Source: Streptomyces marokkonensis (lineage in GTDB: Bacteria > Actinomycetota > Actinomycetes > Streptomycetales > Streptomycetaceae). From it: a DNA stretch of 64,000 nt. Below are positions 16,091 to 24,163 of this stretch, piece by piece. How positions within the stretch are numbered: the stretch's first letter is position 1; every line of letters starts with the position of its first letter. Below the pieces are notes generated by a model. That model was not told where the DNA came from. It ran no database searches and saw only the letters and a program-made list of their open reading frames with translations. The stretch lies in assembly GCF_008312835.1 (NCBI RefSeq), contig NZ_VSKS01000010.1, forward strand, positions 224,202-288,201. Reading direction: 5' to 3'. Position numbers and translations under genes: made by a program.

Positions 16091-17062
16091 TCAGCCGAAC
16101 GCGTCCCGCAGGGCCGGCAGCAGCGTCTTCTCCGACCAGTCCAGGTACCGCGGCTGCGACTCGCCGCCGATCTGCACGAGGGCGATCTCGGTGAAGCCCG
16201 CCTCGGCGTAGGGGCGGACGGCCTCGACGAAGTCCGCCGGGTCGCTGCCGCACGGGACGGACCCGGCGACGTCCTCCGGGCGGACGAACCGGGTCGCCAT
16301 GGCGAAGGAGTCCGGGTGCGGCAGCTCGGAGTTGACCTTCCAGCCGTTGCCGAACCAGCGGAACTGGTCGTGGGCGCGTGCCACGGCCGCGTCCCGGTCG
16401 GGGTCGTAGCACACCGGCAGCTGACCCACCCGCGGCTTGCCCTGCCCGCCGTGCCGGTCGAAGGCGTCGAGCAGCTCCGCCTCGGGCTCCGTGGCGATCA
16501 CCAGGTCGGCGAGCCGGCCCGCCAGGGCGCAGGACCGCTTCCCGGACACCGCGATGCCGATCGGCGGCGGCTCGTCCGGCACGTCCCACAGCCGGGCCGA
16601 CTCGACGTCGAAGTGGGTGCCCCGGTGGTTCACGTGCCCGCCCCCGAACAGGGCGCGAATGATCTCCACCGCCTCCTCGAGCATCTCGTGCCGCACGTTC
16701 ACGGCCGGCCAGCCGCCGCCCACCACGTGCTCGTTGAGGTTCTCGCCGGAGCCGAGCCCGAGCCGGAAGCGGCCCTCGGACAGCAGCTGCACCGTCGCCG
16801 CCTTCTGCGCCACCACCGCCGGGTGGTAGCGGAACGTCGGACAGGTCACGTACGTCATCAGCGGAATGCGCGAGGTGGCCTGCGCGGCGGCGCCCAGCAC
16901 GCTCCAGGCGTACGGCGAGTGACCCTGCGACGCCAGCCAGGGGAAGTAGTGGTCCGAGGTCACCGAGAAGTCGAACCCCGCCTCCTCCGCCCGCACCACG
17001 TGCGCGACCAGCTCACGCGGACCGGCCTGCTCGGTCATCATTGTGTATCCGATGTGCACCAT
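16091..17062 (-). CDS. LLM class F420-dependent oxidoreductase
   Basis: A 323-residue luciferase-like TIM-barrel oxidoreductase of the F420-dependent glucose-6-phosphate dehydrogenase-like group (TIGR03557 type). Typical segments are GYTMMTEQAGPRELVAHVVRAEEAGFDF, VTSDHYFPW, GLGSGENLNEHVVGGGWP (cofactor-binding loop) and the C-terminal FTEIALVQIGG. The cofactor F420 and a hydride-transfer role are inferred from the family; the substrate is unknown. It starts at ATG 17062, divergent from the serine hydrolase gene 72 bases away. A near-adjacent GTG one codon in is an alternative start. Confidence 0.88.
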   Translation of the reverse strand: MVHIGYTMMTEQAGPRELVAHVVRAEEAGFDFSVTSDHYFPWLASQGHSPYAWSVLGAAAQATSRIPLMTYVTCPTFRYHPAVVAQKAATVQLLSEGRFRLGLGSGENLNEHVVGGGWPAVNVRHEMLEEAVEIIRALFGGGHVNHRGTHFDVESARLWDVPDEPPPIGIAVSGKRSCALAGRLADLVIATEPEAELLDAFDRHGGQGKPRVGQLPVCYDPDRDAAVARAHDQFRWFGNGWKVNSELPHPDSFAMATRFVRPEDVAGSVPCGSDPADFVEAVRPYAEAGFTEIALVQIGGESQPRYLDWSEKTLLPALRDAFG

Positions 17063-17134
17063 GCCGCCCGGGTCCCCGGCCGCGCCCGGGGAAAACGATG
17101 GATCACCCGCCTGCCACCCGGGCAGGATGGCCCC

Positions 17135-18613
17135 ATGACCGCCCGCACTCTCCCCGCCTCCGCCCCCGCCGCCCAGGGCGTCGACGCGTCCGGTGTCCAC
17201 GCCTTCCTCGACGCCCTCGAGGCCGCCCCCGGCATCGAACCGCACAGCCTGATGATCCTGCGCCGCGGCCACCTCGTGGCCTCCGGCTGGTGGGCGCCGT
17301 ACACCGCGCGGCGCCCCCACCTGCTGTACTCCCTCAGCAAGAGCTTCACCGCGACCGCCGCCGCTCTCGCCGAGGAGGAGGGGCTGATCGACTTCGACGC
17401 CCCGGTGCTGTCATACTTCCCGGAGTTCGAGGCGGACATCACCGACCCGCGCAGCCGGGCGATCCTGGTGCGGCACGTGGCGTCCATGGCCAGCGGCCAC
17501 GAGGGCGAGACCGTCGACGCGGCGTTCGGCACCGATCCGGGCGAACCGGTGCGCGGGTTCCTGCTCCAGCCGCCCCCGCGCGATCCGGGCACCGTCTTCG
17601 CGTACAACCAGCCGTGCACGTACACGCTCGGCGCGATCGTGCAGCGGGTCACCGGGCAGTCGCTCACCGACTACCTGCGCCCCCGGCTGTTCGACCCGCT
17701 GGGCATCGGCGCGACGGGGTGGCAGCGGGACCGCACCGGCCGCGAGATCGGCTTCAGCGGTCTGCACGCCACGACGGACGCCGTCGCGCGGCTCGGTCAG
17801 CTCTATCTGGACGACGGGGTCTGGCAGGGCGAGCGGCTGCTGCCCGAGGGATGGGTCGCCCGCGCCTCCCGCCCGCACATACCGACCGCCGGCGCCATGG
17901 GGGAGGGGGACCGGCAGGACTGGGACCGCGGCTACGGACACCAGTTCTGGATCTCCCGGCACGGATTCCGGGGCGACGGCGCGTACGGGCAGTTCTGCCT
18001 CGTCCTGCCCGAGCACGACGCGGTGATCGCCGCGACGACGGCCACCGAGCAGATGCAGGAGTACCTGGACCTGGTCTGGCGGCACCTCCTGCCCGCCTTC
18101 CACGCCGCGCCGCTGCCCGGCCGGGAGGCCGCGGACGCCGCTCTGCGCGAGCGTCTCGACGGGCTCGCCCTGCCCCCGGCCGGCGGCGGCCCCGTACCGC
18201 CGCACCGGGCCGCGGACTGGGCCGGCGCCGTGTTCGCCCCCGAGGGCGGGATCTGCGCCGGCCGGCCGAAGCTGACCGCGGCCGAGGTCACTGCGGACGG
18301 CGACGGCTGGATCCTGCGCCTCACGGAGGACGGCGAGCCGTTCGACGCGCGGTTCGACGGACAGGGGTGGACCGTCACCGAGCAGCCCGTCCCGGCCGCC
18401 GTGAGCGGCGGCCGGACCGACGACGGCACCCTCACCGTGGACGTGGTGTTCCTGGAGACGCCGCACCGTCTGAGCGTCGTGTGCTCCCTTGCCGACCGCA
18501 CCTTCCGGGCGCGCTGGCTCACCCGCCCGCTGCACGCGTGGCCGCTGAGCAGGCTGCGCGCCCCGCGCGGCTCAGTCCGCGCCCGGACGGAAGGTCCGCA
18601 GGAAGGTCCGTAA
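17135..18613 (+). CDS. Serine hydrolase, beta-lactamase/class C-like
   Basis: A 492-residue penicillin-recognising-fold serine hydrolase. The SxxK catalytic pair is Ser66/Lys69 in LLYSLSKSFTATAAAL, and the tyrosine motif is in FAYNQPCTYTLG. The conserved GLHATTDAVARLGQLYL segment and the late WISRHGFRGDGAYGQFCLV strand complete the domain (residues ~20-335). A C-terminal beta-rich extension of about 130 residues (from PPHRAADWAGAVFAP) resembles lipocalin-like tails of esterase/PBP4*-type proteins. There is no signal peptide, so it is probably cytosolic. The 3' end overlaps the convergent kinase-like gene by 42 bases. Confidence 0.88.
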   Translation: MTARTLPASAPAAQGVDASGVHAFLDALEAAPGIEPHSLMILRRGHLVASGWWAPYTARRPHLLYSLSKSFTATAAALAEEEGLIDFDAPVLSYFPEFEADITDPRSRAILVRHVASMASGHEGETVDAAFGTDPGEPVRGFLLQPPPRDPGTVFAYNQPCTYTLGAIVQRVTGQSLTDYLRPRLFDPLGIGATGWQRDRTGREIGFSGLHATTDAVARLGQLYLDDGVWQGERLLPEGWVARASRPHIPTAGAMGEGDRQDWDRGYGHQFWISRHGFRGDGAYGQFCLVLPEHDAVIAATTATEQMQEYLDLVWRHLLPAFHAAPLPGREAADAALRERLDGLALPPAGGGPVPPHRAADWAGAVFAPEGGICAGRPKLTAAEVTADGDGWILRLTEDGEPFDARFDGQGWTVTEQPVPAAVSGGRTDDGTLTVDVVFLETPHRLSVVCSLADRTFRARWLTRPLHAWPLSRLRAPRGSVRARTEGPQEGP

Positions 18614-20212
18614 CGCCTCGCGGCTCGCGGGTTCCTCCCAGTCGGCGGCCGGGGTCGTCCAGCGCAGCGAGTAGCCGCGCCCGCCGCCCAGGAGGAAGCC
18701 GCGGCCGAAGGTGCGCAGCCGGGTGCCGTCGTGCTCGGCGTACCACTCCATGTCGGCGGCCTCGCGCCCCTGATAGGTCCTCGCCTCGATCGCGCCGATC
18801 CGCTCGTAGCCGCCGGACCGCTCCAGCGGTGGCTCCACGTCGTCCCGCCACACGGCCACGGCGTCCGTCCCCACGCGCTCGCTGTAGGTGACCGCGAGCG
18901 TGCGCGGATCGCCCTCGGCGCCGAAGGTCACGCGGTAGGCCAGGCCGGAGGCGCGCGAGGTGTCCAGCCGCTCCCAGCCGTCGGGCAGCGCGACGGAGAA
19001 GCCCTCCGGGGCCCGGTAGGTCCGGTAGCCGGGCGGGAGGCCCCCGGTGCCCGACGGGGACGGGGCGGGCGGAGCGGCGGCGGACGGCGGGGCCGGGGCC
19101 CGCTCACCGGGGGCGTCCCCGCCGTCCTGCGCGCCGGAACCCGAGGGCGCGGAACCCGAAGGCGCGGAACCCGTCGGCGCGGACGCCGACGAGGGCGGCG
19201 CTCCGGCGGCTGAGCCCGAGCCCGAGCCCGAGCCGGGCAGTCCCCGCGTCACGGCGAGCACCGCGACCGCCACGGTGACGACGGCCAGCGAGGTGCCGAG
19301 GACCATGGTCCTCCTGCTCCGCTCCCGGCCCGCGCGGCGCAGTCCGGCGGTGTACCCGCCGCGCAGCCGGGGGCCGGGCACGGCCGCCTCGACGGCGACC
19401 GGGTCCTCGCGCAGGACCCGGGTGAGCGCCTCCCGGACCACCTGGCGGGTCAGCCGCTCCCGCGCGTCCTTGCGCAGCAGCCCCTGGACGACCCGGGTGA
19501 GCGGCCCCGACCGCACCGGGCTGCGCAGCGGCAGCCGGTCCACCCCCCTCAGCGTGGCCTCGGGCCTGCCGCGGTCCCGGAACGGCGGGCGCCCCTCGAG
19601 CATCGTGTAGAGGATCGCGCCGAGCGACCACAGGTCCGCGGCGGGACCGATCCGCTGGTCGCGGGCCTGCTCCGGAGAGGCGTACGACGGTGCCGTGAGC
19701 CGCGGCGCCGACGTGCTCCCGGCCAGGCCGAACCCGGTGACGACGACCGGACCGCCCTCGCACAGGAACACCTGGCCCGGGCTGAGTTCGCCGTGCGTGA
19801 CGGCCTCGGCGTGCGCGGCGTCCAGCACGTCGAGCAGTTCCAGCGCGATGCGCGCGGCCCGCACATGGTTGAACGTGCCCTGCTCGGCGAGGACTTCGTC
19901 CAGGGGCGTGCCGTCGATCCAGGCGGTGACGGTCCACAGGAGGCCGTCCTCGCCGAGGGTGTCGATCACGGTGGCGATCCGGCCGGGGCACAGCCGGGCC
20001 ACGGTCTCCGTGGCCCGCAGGACGCGTGAGGGGGCGCGGCGGGCGGCCTCACCGGCGTCCTGCGGGAGTTCGGTGCGGGTGACCAGGCACGGGCGGCCCG
20101 TCTGCAGGTCGTCGGCGTACCAGGTGACGCGATTGGGTTCACGATGCGTGATCTCGACCAGCCGGTACCGGCCGCCGACCGGCTGGTCTGTGGAGACGTG
20201 CGCCCTGCCCAT
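18572..20212 (-). CDS. Membrane-anchored protein kinase-like protein, probable pseudokinase
   Basis: A 546-residue Ser/Thr kinase-like protein: kinase-like lobe (residues ~15-270), single membrane segment (about 308-330), a Gly/Ser/Pro-rich extracytoplasmic linker of about 75 residues and a C-terminal domain (~400-545). The fold is recognisable (SYASPEQARDQRIGPAADLWSLGAILYTML) but the catalytic parts are altered. The HRDLKPxN loop reads HGELSPGQ (Asp replaced by Glu142, Asn by Gln147), DFG reads GFG (Gly160), and no VAIK lysine is seen around CLVTRTEL. It is likely a pseudokinase sensor or scaffold. The second ATG was chosen because GAGGG lies six bases before it and abuts the first. Confidence 0.85.
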   Translation of the reverse strand: MGRAHVSTDQPVGGRYRLVEITHREPNRVTWYADDLQTGRPCLVTRTELPQDAGEAARRAPSRVLRATETVARLCPGRIATVIDTLGEDGLLWTVTAWIDGTPLDEVLAEQGTFNHVRAARIALELLDVLDAAHAEAVTHGELSPGQVFLCEGGPVVVTGFGLAGSTSAPRLTAPSYASPEQARDQRIGPAADLWSLGAILYTMLEGRPPFRDRGRPEATLRGVDRLPLRSPVRSGPLTRVVQGLLRKDARERLTRQVVREALTRVLREDPVAVEAAVPGPRLRGGYTAGLRRAGRERSRRTMVLGTSLAVVTVAVAVLAVTRGLPGSGSGSGSAAGAPPSSASAPTGSAPSGSAPSGSGAQDGGDAPGERAPAPPSAAAPPAPSPSGTGGLPPGYRTYRAPEGFSVALPDGWERLDTSRASGLAYRVTFGAEGDPRTLAVTYSERVGTDAVAVWRDDVEPPLERSGGYERIGAIEARTYQGREAADMEWYAEHDGTRLRTFGRGFLLGGGRGYSLRWTTPAADWEEPASREALRTFLRTFRPGAD

Positions 20213-20291
20213 GGCCATCCCTCGTCGAACCGCTGGATCCCGCTGTCCCCAGTGGTACGGGGGAGCGGGCGGGATCCGTTCAAAGGAGGGG

Positions 20292-21260
20292 TCAGCGAAG
20301 CTCGAAGTGTTCCGTCCAGGCGATCATGTCGCCGGTGGTGGCGTTGCCGCCGCACACCACCAGACCGAGCCGGGCCCCCTCGCCGACCCGCTCCAGCACC
20401 CGCCGCGCGGCGGGCAGCAGACAGCCGGCCGCCGGCTCCGCCCACACCTTGGCGTGGTCCGCGAGGTCGAGGGAGCCCCGCACCGCTTCCCGGTCCGGCA
20501 CCACCAGCACCTCGGTCACCAGCTCCGAGACATGCCGGTACGTGAGCTGGGACACCGCCGGGGCGCTGAGCGTGGAGACGATCGACGTCAGCCCCACCGG
20601 CACCGGGCCGCCGGCCGTCAGTGCCTCGGACATCGCCTGCGCGCCCTCGGTCTCCACACCCCAGACGCGCACCCCGGGCCGCAGCGCCCGCAGCGCCGCC
20701 GCGACACCGGCGATCAGTCCGCCGCCCCCGATGCTCACCAGTACGTCCGTGAGGTCCCCGGCGTCCGCGGCGAACTCCAGCCCCACGGTGCCCTGGCCGG
20801 CGATCACCACCGGGTCGTCGAAGGGATGGACCAGGGTCAGCCCCTCCTGCTGGAGCCGCGTCATGAGGGCGAAGGCGCCGTCCATGTCGTCGGTCACGCG
20901 CACCGAGGCGCCCGCGGACTCCGCGATCTCCACGGCCCGGACGGGCGCCGAACGCGGCATCACCACCGTGGCCTTCACGTCCAGGGCGGCGGCCATGACC
21001 GCCAGGGCGATCCCGTGGTTGCCGCCGCTCACCGCAACGACCCCGGCGGCCCGCTCGGCCTCGCTCAGCGACAGCAGCTTCGCCGCCGCGCCCCGCACCT
21101 TGAACGAACCGGTGCGCTGCAGCAGCTCCAGCTTCGCCGTGACCGGGGCGCCCAGCAGCGCCGAGAGCCCGGGGCTCGGCACGGTCGGCGTCCGTACCAC
21201 GTGCCCGGCGATCCGCCCGGCCGCGGTCTCGATGTCGGCGATCCCGATCACGACTGCCAC
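20292..21260 (-). CDS. PLP-dependent serine/threonine ammonia-lyase (threonine dehydratase family)
   Basis: A 322-residue fold-type II PLP enzyme. The PLP-binding lysine is Lys54 in RTGSFKVRGA. The substrate loop is SGGNHGIALA, the phosphate-binding glycine loop is SIGGGGLIAG and the C-terminal segment is VVCGGNATTGD. The length fits the short catabolic form without an ACT regulatory domain, which makes 2-oxobutyrate or pyruvate from threonine or serine. Related racemases share these motifs, so serine racemase-like activity is an alternative. It follows the kinase-like gene on the same strand with about 80 bases between, so probably has its own promoter. Confidence 0.88.
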   Translation of the reverse strand: MAVVIGIADIETAAGRIAGHVVRTPTVPSPGLSALLGAPVTAKLELLQRTGSFKVRGAAAKLLSLSEAERAAGVVAVSGGNHGIALAVMAAALDVKATVVMPRSAPVRAVEIAESAGASVRVTDDMDGAFALMTRLQQEGLTLVHPFDDPVVIAGQGTVGLEFAADAGDLTDVLVSIGGGGLIAGVAAALRALRPGVRVWGVETEGAQAMSEALTAGGPVPVGLTSIVSTLSAPAVSQLTYRHVSELVTEVLVVPDREAVRGSLDLADHAKVWAEPAAGCLLPAARRVLERVGEGARLGLVVCGGNATTGDMIAWTEHFELR

Positions 21261-21333
21261 CTTTCCGGCGCGGGGGGTGGCGATCCGCGCCGTGATCCAC
21301 CCTGGCTCGCGGGGCGGCCGGGGTCAACGAGGT

Positions 21334-22011
21334 TCAGTGCTGCTGGGCCTTGTGCGGTGTCGCCTCGCTGGGCCGGACCACGACATGTCCCTCCCCCTGC
21401 AGCATCAGCTGTACGGCCTCGCCGGATCCGCCGCGCAGCATCGAGCCCAGCGACTGCGAACGGTGCAGCGAGGTGGCGAGACCCGCGGTCCAGCCGACGA
21501 TCGCGTCCGTGTCCACATGGACAGGGGACTGCGGCGACACCGGGATGACCAGCGGGTTCCCGTCACACACCAGCCCCAGTCGGCCGTGCCCGGTGAAGAC
21601 GCTGTTGAACAGACCGCCGCCGGTGATGCCGGCGCCCTTCACGGTCGCGATGCGGTACGACAGCGAGGCGTCGAAGCACAGGACGTTGCGGCCGTTGACG
21701 GTGAACTCGTCGCCGGGGTCGACCTCGACGATGAAGCAGTTCTGCGCCTCGTGCGCGAACCAGGCCTCGCCCTGCCCGCGCACCGCCATCAGCGGCAGCC
21801 CCTCGCCGGTCACCGCGCGCTTGAGCATGCCGCCCACGCCCTGGCCCTTGCGCTCGAACCGGAGGTTGCCGCGGTGGGCGACCATCGCGCCCTGCCGGGC
21901 GAGCATCTCGCCGTCGACCGTGTAGCGGACGCACTTGGCGTTCTCGATCGTCATGCCGGCGGCCGTGGCCGGCCGCACCATGTGCTGACTGGAAAACAGG
22001 TCACCCTTCAT
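21334..22011 (-). CDS. AIM24 family protein
   Basis: A 225-residue beta-rich protein of the AIM24/TIGR00266 family. Landmarks are the start KGDLFSSQHMVRP, MVAHRGNLRFERKGQG, the glycine-rich ITGGGLFNSVFTGHGRLGL strand and a C-terminal GEAVQLMLQGEGHVVVRPSE. Bacterial members have no firm function; the yeast homologue is mitochondrial. ATG at 22011 with GAGGA eight bases upstream. It lies 68 bases downstream of the TerD-CAP gene on the same strand and may be co-transcribed with it; TerD-like and AIM24 proteins often appear together in Streptomyces stress loci. Confidence 0.87.
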   Translation of the reverse strand: MKGDLFSSQHMVRPATAAGMTIENAKCVRYTVDGEMLARQGAMVAHRGNLRFERKGQGVGGMLKRAVTGEGLPLMAVRGQGEAWFAHEAQNCFIVEVDPGDEFTVNGRNVLCFDASLSYRIATVKGAGITGGGLFNSVFTGHGRLGLVCDGNPLVIPVSPQSPVHVDTDAIVGWTAGLATSLHRSQSLGSMLRGGSGEAVQLMLQGEGHVVVRPSEATPHKAQQH

Positions 22012-22079
22012 GGAGGCATCCTCGCCCGGACTCCTGCCCTCCGCCAGGATCATGTACGGCCGACACGGGCGCTCGGCCC

Positions 22080-23399
22080 TCAGCCACCGAAGAGCTGGGT
22101 CCAGTACGTGCCCGACCGGCCGCCGCCCGCGAAACCGACGCCGAGGTGGGTGAAGTCGGCCTTGAGGATGTTGGCGCGGTGACCGGGGCTGTTCATCCAC
22201 CCCCGCACCACCTCGGCGGCCGAGCGCTGTCCGCAGGCAATGTTCTCGCCGATCGTCCGCCTCACCGAGCCCGCGGCGGCGGCCCGGTCCCCCGGCCCGC
22301 TGCCGTCCGGCGCGGTGTGGGAGTAGAAGTCGCGGGCCGCCATGTCGGCGCTGTGCGCCTGCGCGGCCGCCGTCAGCAGGGGGTCGCGGGACAGCTGCGG
22401 CAGCCCGGCCCCGGCCCGCTCCCGGTTGGTGAGGTCGACGACCTCACCCACCGTGCGGTCCAGGCCGTCCGGGGTGAGCGGGCTGGCCCACAGGGCCGTC
22501 CAGTAGGTGTCCCCGGACCCGTCACCGCCGGCGGACGCCACGGCGGCGTGGGTGAAGACCGGGTCGCACACGGTGCGGCGGGCCGCCTCGTGGCGCAGGC
22601 AGTGGTCCAGGAACAGGGCGACGGTGGGAGGGCCGGAGACCAGGTGCTCGCCGACGGCGAGATACGGGTACCCGGCGGCCACGACGCGCTGGTGGACGGA
22701 GACGCCGTCCACACCCTCGACGCCCAGGCGTCCGCCCCGCGCCATCATGCCGGCGTGCTCCCGCGCCGCGTCGGCCAGCCGCGCGTCGTGGGCGACCGGA
22801 GGGCAACCGGCGGCGGCCCGTGCCGAGTTCACCAGATCGAGGAAGCCGCCCCCGGCGGACGGCGGGGCGCCAGGGCGGGGCGGGGCGACGGGTGCCGTCC
22901 GCGTGGAGACGCCTCCGTCGTCCTCCTCCACGTCCACCCCGAAGTCCCGGGCGAGTCCGGCCAGTCCGTCGGCGTACCCCTGTCCCAGGGCGCGCAGTCT
23001 CCAGCCCTCGCCGCGCCGGTAGACCTCCGCGAGCAGCAGGACGGTCTCCTGCCGGCACGGAGGCGGTGAGAAGCGGGCGAGCGGACGTCCGCCGCCGTCG
23101 GCGACCAGGAGCACGGGCGTGGGCAGGGCGCTGAGCGGGGTGCCGGGGCCGGCGGGGCTGACGGCCACCGTGACCCGGGTGGCGCCGGGGCGCAGCGCCG
23201 CCGGCTCGACGGTGAGCGTGTCACCGCGCAGCCGGGCTCCCGGGGCGGACGGCTGGTTGTAGAACACGAAGTCGCCGTCGCCGCGCACCTTTCCGCCGTC
23301 GTCCGTGATCAGCGCGGACACGTCGAAGGGCCCGGGCACCCGGACGGACACGGCACCGCCCGGGAGGGCCAGATTGCCGCCGGGGACCAACTCGCTCAT
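22080..23399 (-). CDS. TerD domain fused to two CAP/SCP domains
   Basis: A 439-residue fusion. Residues 1-155 are a TerD-like beta sandwich (LVPGGNLALPGG, PGPFDVSALITDDGGKVRG, DFVFYNQPSAPGARL, LLLAEVYRRGEGWRLRALGQG), the calcium-binding stress family linked to tellurite resistance. An acidic then Pro-rich linker (156-185) follows. Next come two CAP (SCP/PR-1) domains: ~186-305 (FLDLVNSARAAAG) and ~318-439 (VVDLTNRERAGAGLPQL... HSADMAARDFYSHTAPDG... IGENIACGQRSAAEVVRGWMNSPGHRANIL). Only the second keeps the full CAP signature; the first is divergent. There is no signal peptide, unusual for CAP proteins, which are mostly secreted. Confidence 0.86.
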   Translation of the reverse strand: MSELVPGGNLALPGGAVSVRVPGPFDVSALITDDGGKVRGDGDFVFYNQPSAPGARLRGDTLTVEPAALRPGATRVTVAVSPAGPGTPLSALPTPVLLVADGGGRPLARFSPPPCRQETVLLLAEVYRRGEGWRLRALGQGYADGLAGLARDFGVDVEEDDGGVSTRTAPVAPPRPGAPPSAGGGFLDLVNSARAAAGCPPVAHDARLADAAREHAGMMARGGRLGVEGVDGVSVHQRVVAAGYPYLAVGEHLVSGPPTVALFLDHCLRHEAARRTVCDPVFTHAAVASAGGDGSGDTYWTALWASPLTPDGLDRTVGEVVDLTNRERAGAGLPQLSRDPLLTAAAQAHSADMAARDFYSHTAPDGSGPGDRAAAAGSVRRTIGENIACGQRSAAEVVRGWMNSPGHRANILKADFTHLGVGFAGGGRSGTYWTQLFGG

Positions 23400-23466
23400 C
23401 ACGCCGCCCTGATGAAGTCGTCGTAGACACGGACCTGGTGGGGGTGTCCGGACAACGACGAGCAGG

Positions 23467-23487
23467 GGGCGCGGGGTTCCCGCGCCC
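23467..23487 (-). terminator. Terminator hairpin
   Basis: A 9-base perfect stem, GGGCGCGGG (23467-23475) and CCCGCGCCC (23479-23487), with a GTT loop. It lies between the decayed UBP zinc-finger gene and the TerD-CAP gene and would stop transcription from the VOC gene. Confidence 0.6.
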
Positions 23488-23505
23488 GCTCCCGCGCCCG
23501 GGCGC

Positions 23506-23708
23506 TCAGCGGCGCAGCGTCTTGGCCCAGTCACGCGGCACCCGGCCCGCCGGGCCCGGTGCCGGCTGGTCGGCCGCGTGGCTCACGGGCGGGCCAGGCC
23601 GGGGCCGGACTCGTACAGCTCGTCGGTGGCGTAGTTCCAGAACCAGGCCTCGCCCGGCTCGTAGCTGCGGACCACGGGATGCCCGGTGGCCATGAAGGCC
23701 CTGCCCAT
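23506..23708 (-). pseudogene. Remnant of UBP-type zinc-finger protein gene
   Basis: On the minus strand after the VOC gene, one frame reads GRAFMATGHPVVRSYEPGEA then WFWNYATDELYESGPGLA. A second frame continues VSHAADQPAPGPAGRVPRDW to a stop at 23506. Together these match the C-terminal half of Streptomyces UBP-type zinc-finger proteins (ATGHPV, RSxEPGE and DQP-PGPAGRVPxDW). One C appears to be missing near 23588, giving an early TGA at 23583. The N-terminal Cys-rich zinc site is absent; the VOC gene occupies its place. It looks like a truncated, frameshifted relic. The family assignment is from memory of typical sequences. Confidence 0.65.
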
Positions 23709-23750
23709 CGTATGTGCGTTCGCGTCCGTCCGCTCGGGTACGGACGGGTC

Positions 23751-24104
23751 TCACGTGCGGCGGGAGGACAGCACGCAGAACTCGTTGCCCTCGATGTCCG
23801 ACAGGACCACCCACGACTGCTCGCCCTGGCCGACGTCCGCGTGACGCGCGCCGAGCGCGAGGAGCCGGGCGACCTCCGCCTGCTGGTCGTCGGGCCGGAA
23901 GTCGAGGTGCAGCCGGTTCTTGCCCCTCTTGCCCTCCCGCACCGGTTCGAAGACGATCCCCGGCAGACGGTCCGGGGCCGGCCGGATCTCGAACTCGTCG
24001 GGCTCGTCGTTCACCACCACCCACCCGAGGGCCTCGCACCACCAGTTCCCGAGAGCCACCGGATCGGCGGCGTCCATCACTACCTGCTCCCACGTCAGAG
24101 TCAT
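23751..24104 (-). CDS. VOC family protein (glyoxalase-like)
   Basis: A 117-residue single-module VOC protein: TWEQVVMDAADPVALGNWWCEALGW at the N-terminus, EPVREGKRGKNRLHLDFRP in the middle (metal-ligand-like His) and SWVVLSDIEGNEFCVLSS at the end. It is of the DUF/glyoxalase_6 type common in Streptomyces; substrate unknown. A TACGCT -10-like box lies about eight bases before the ATG, suggesting a leaderless or short-leader mRNA. It is divergent from the universal stress protein gene (59-base gap). Its stop lies 42 bases before the first ATG of a decayed UBP zinc-finger gene. Confidence 0.88.
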   Translation of the reverse strand: MTLTWEQVVMDAADPVALGNWWCEALGWVVVNDEPDEFEIRPAPDRLPGIVFEPVREGKRGKNRLHLDFRPDDQQAEVARLLALGARHADVGQGEQSWVVLSDIEGNEFCVLSSRRT

Positions 24105-24163
24105 GCGGGCAGCGTAGGGAAGACTGGACCCCGCGCAATGGACACGACACCGGGAGGAACCGC

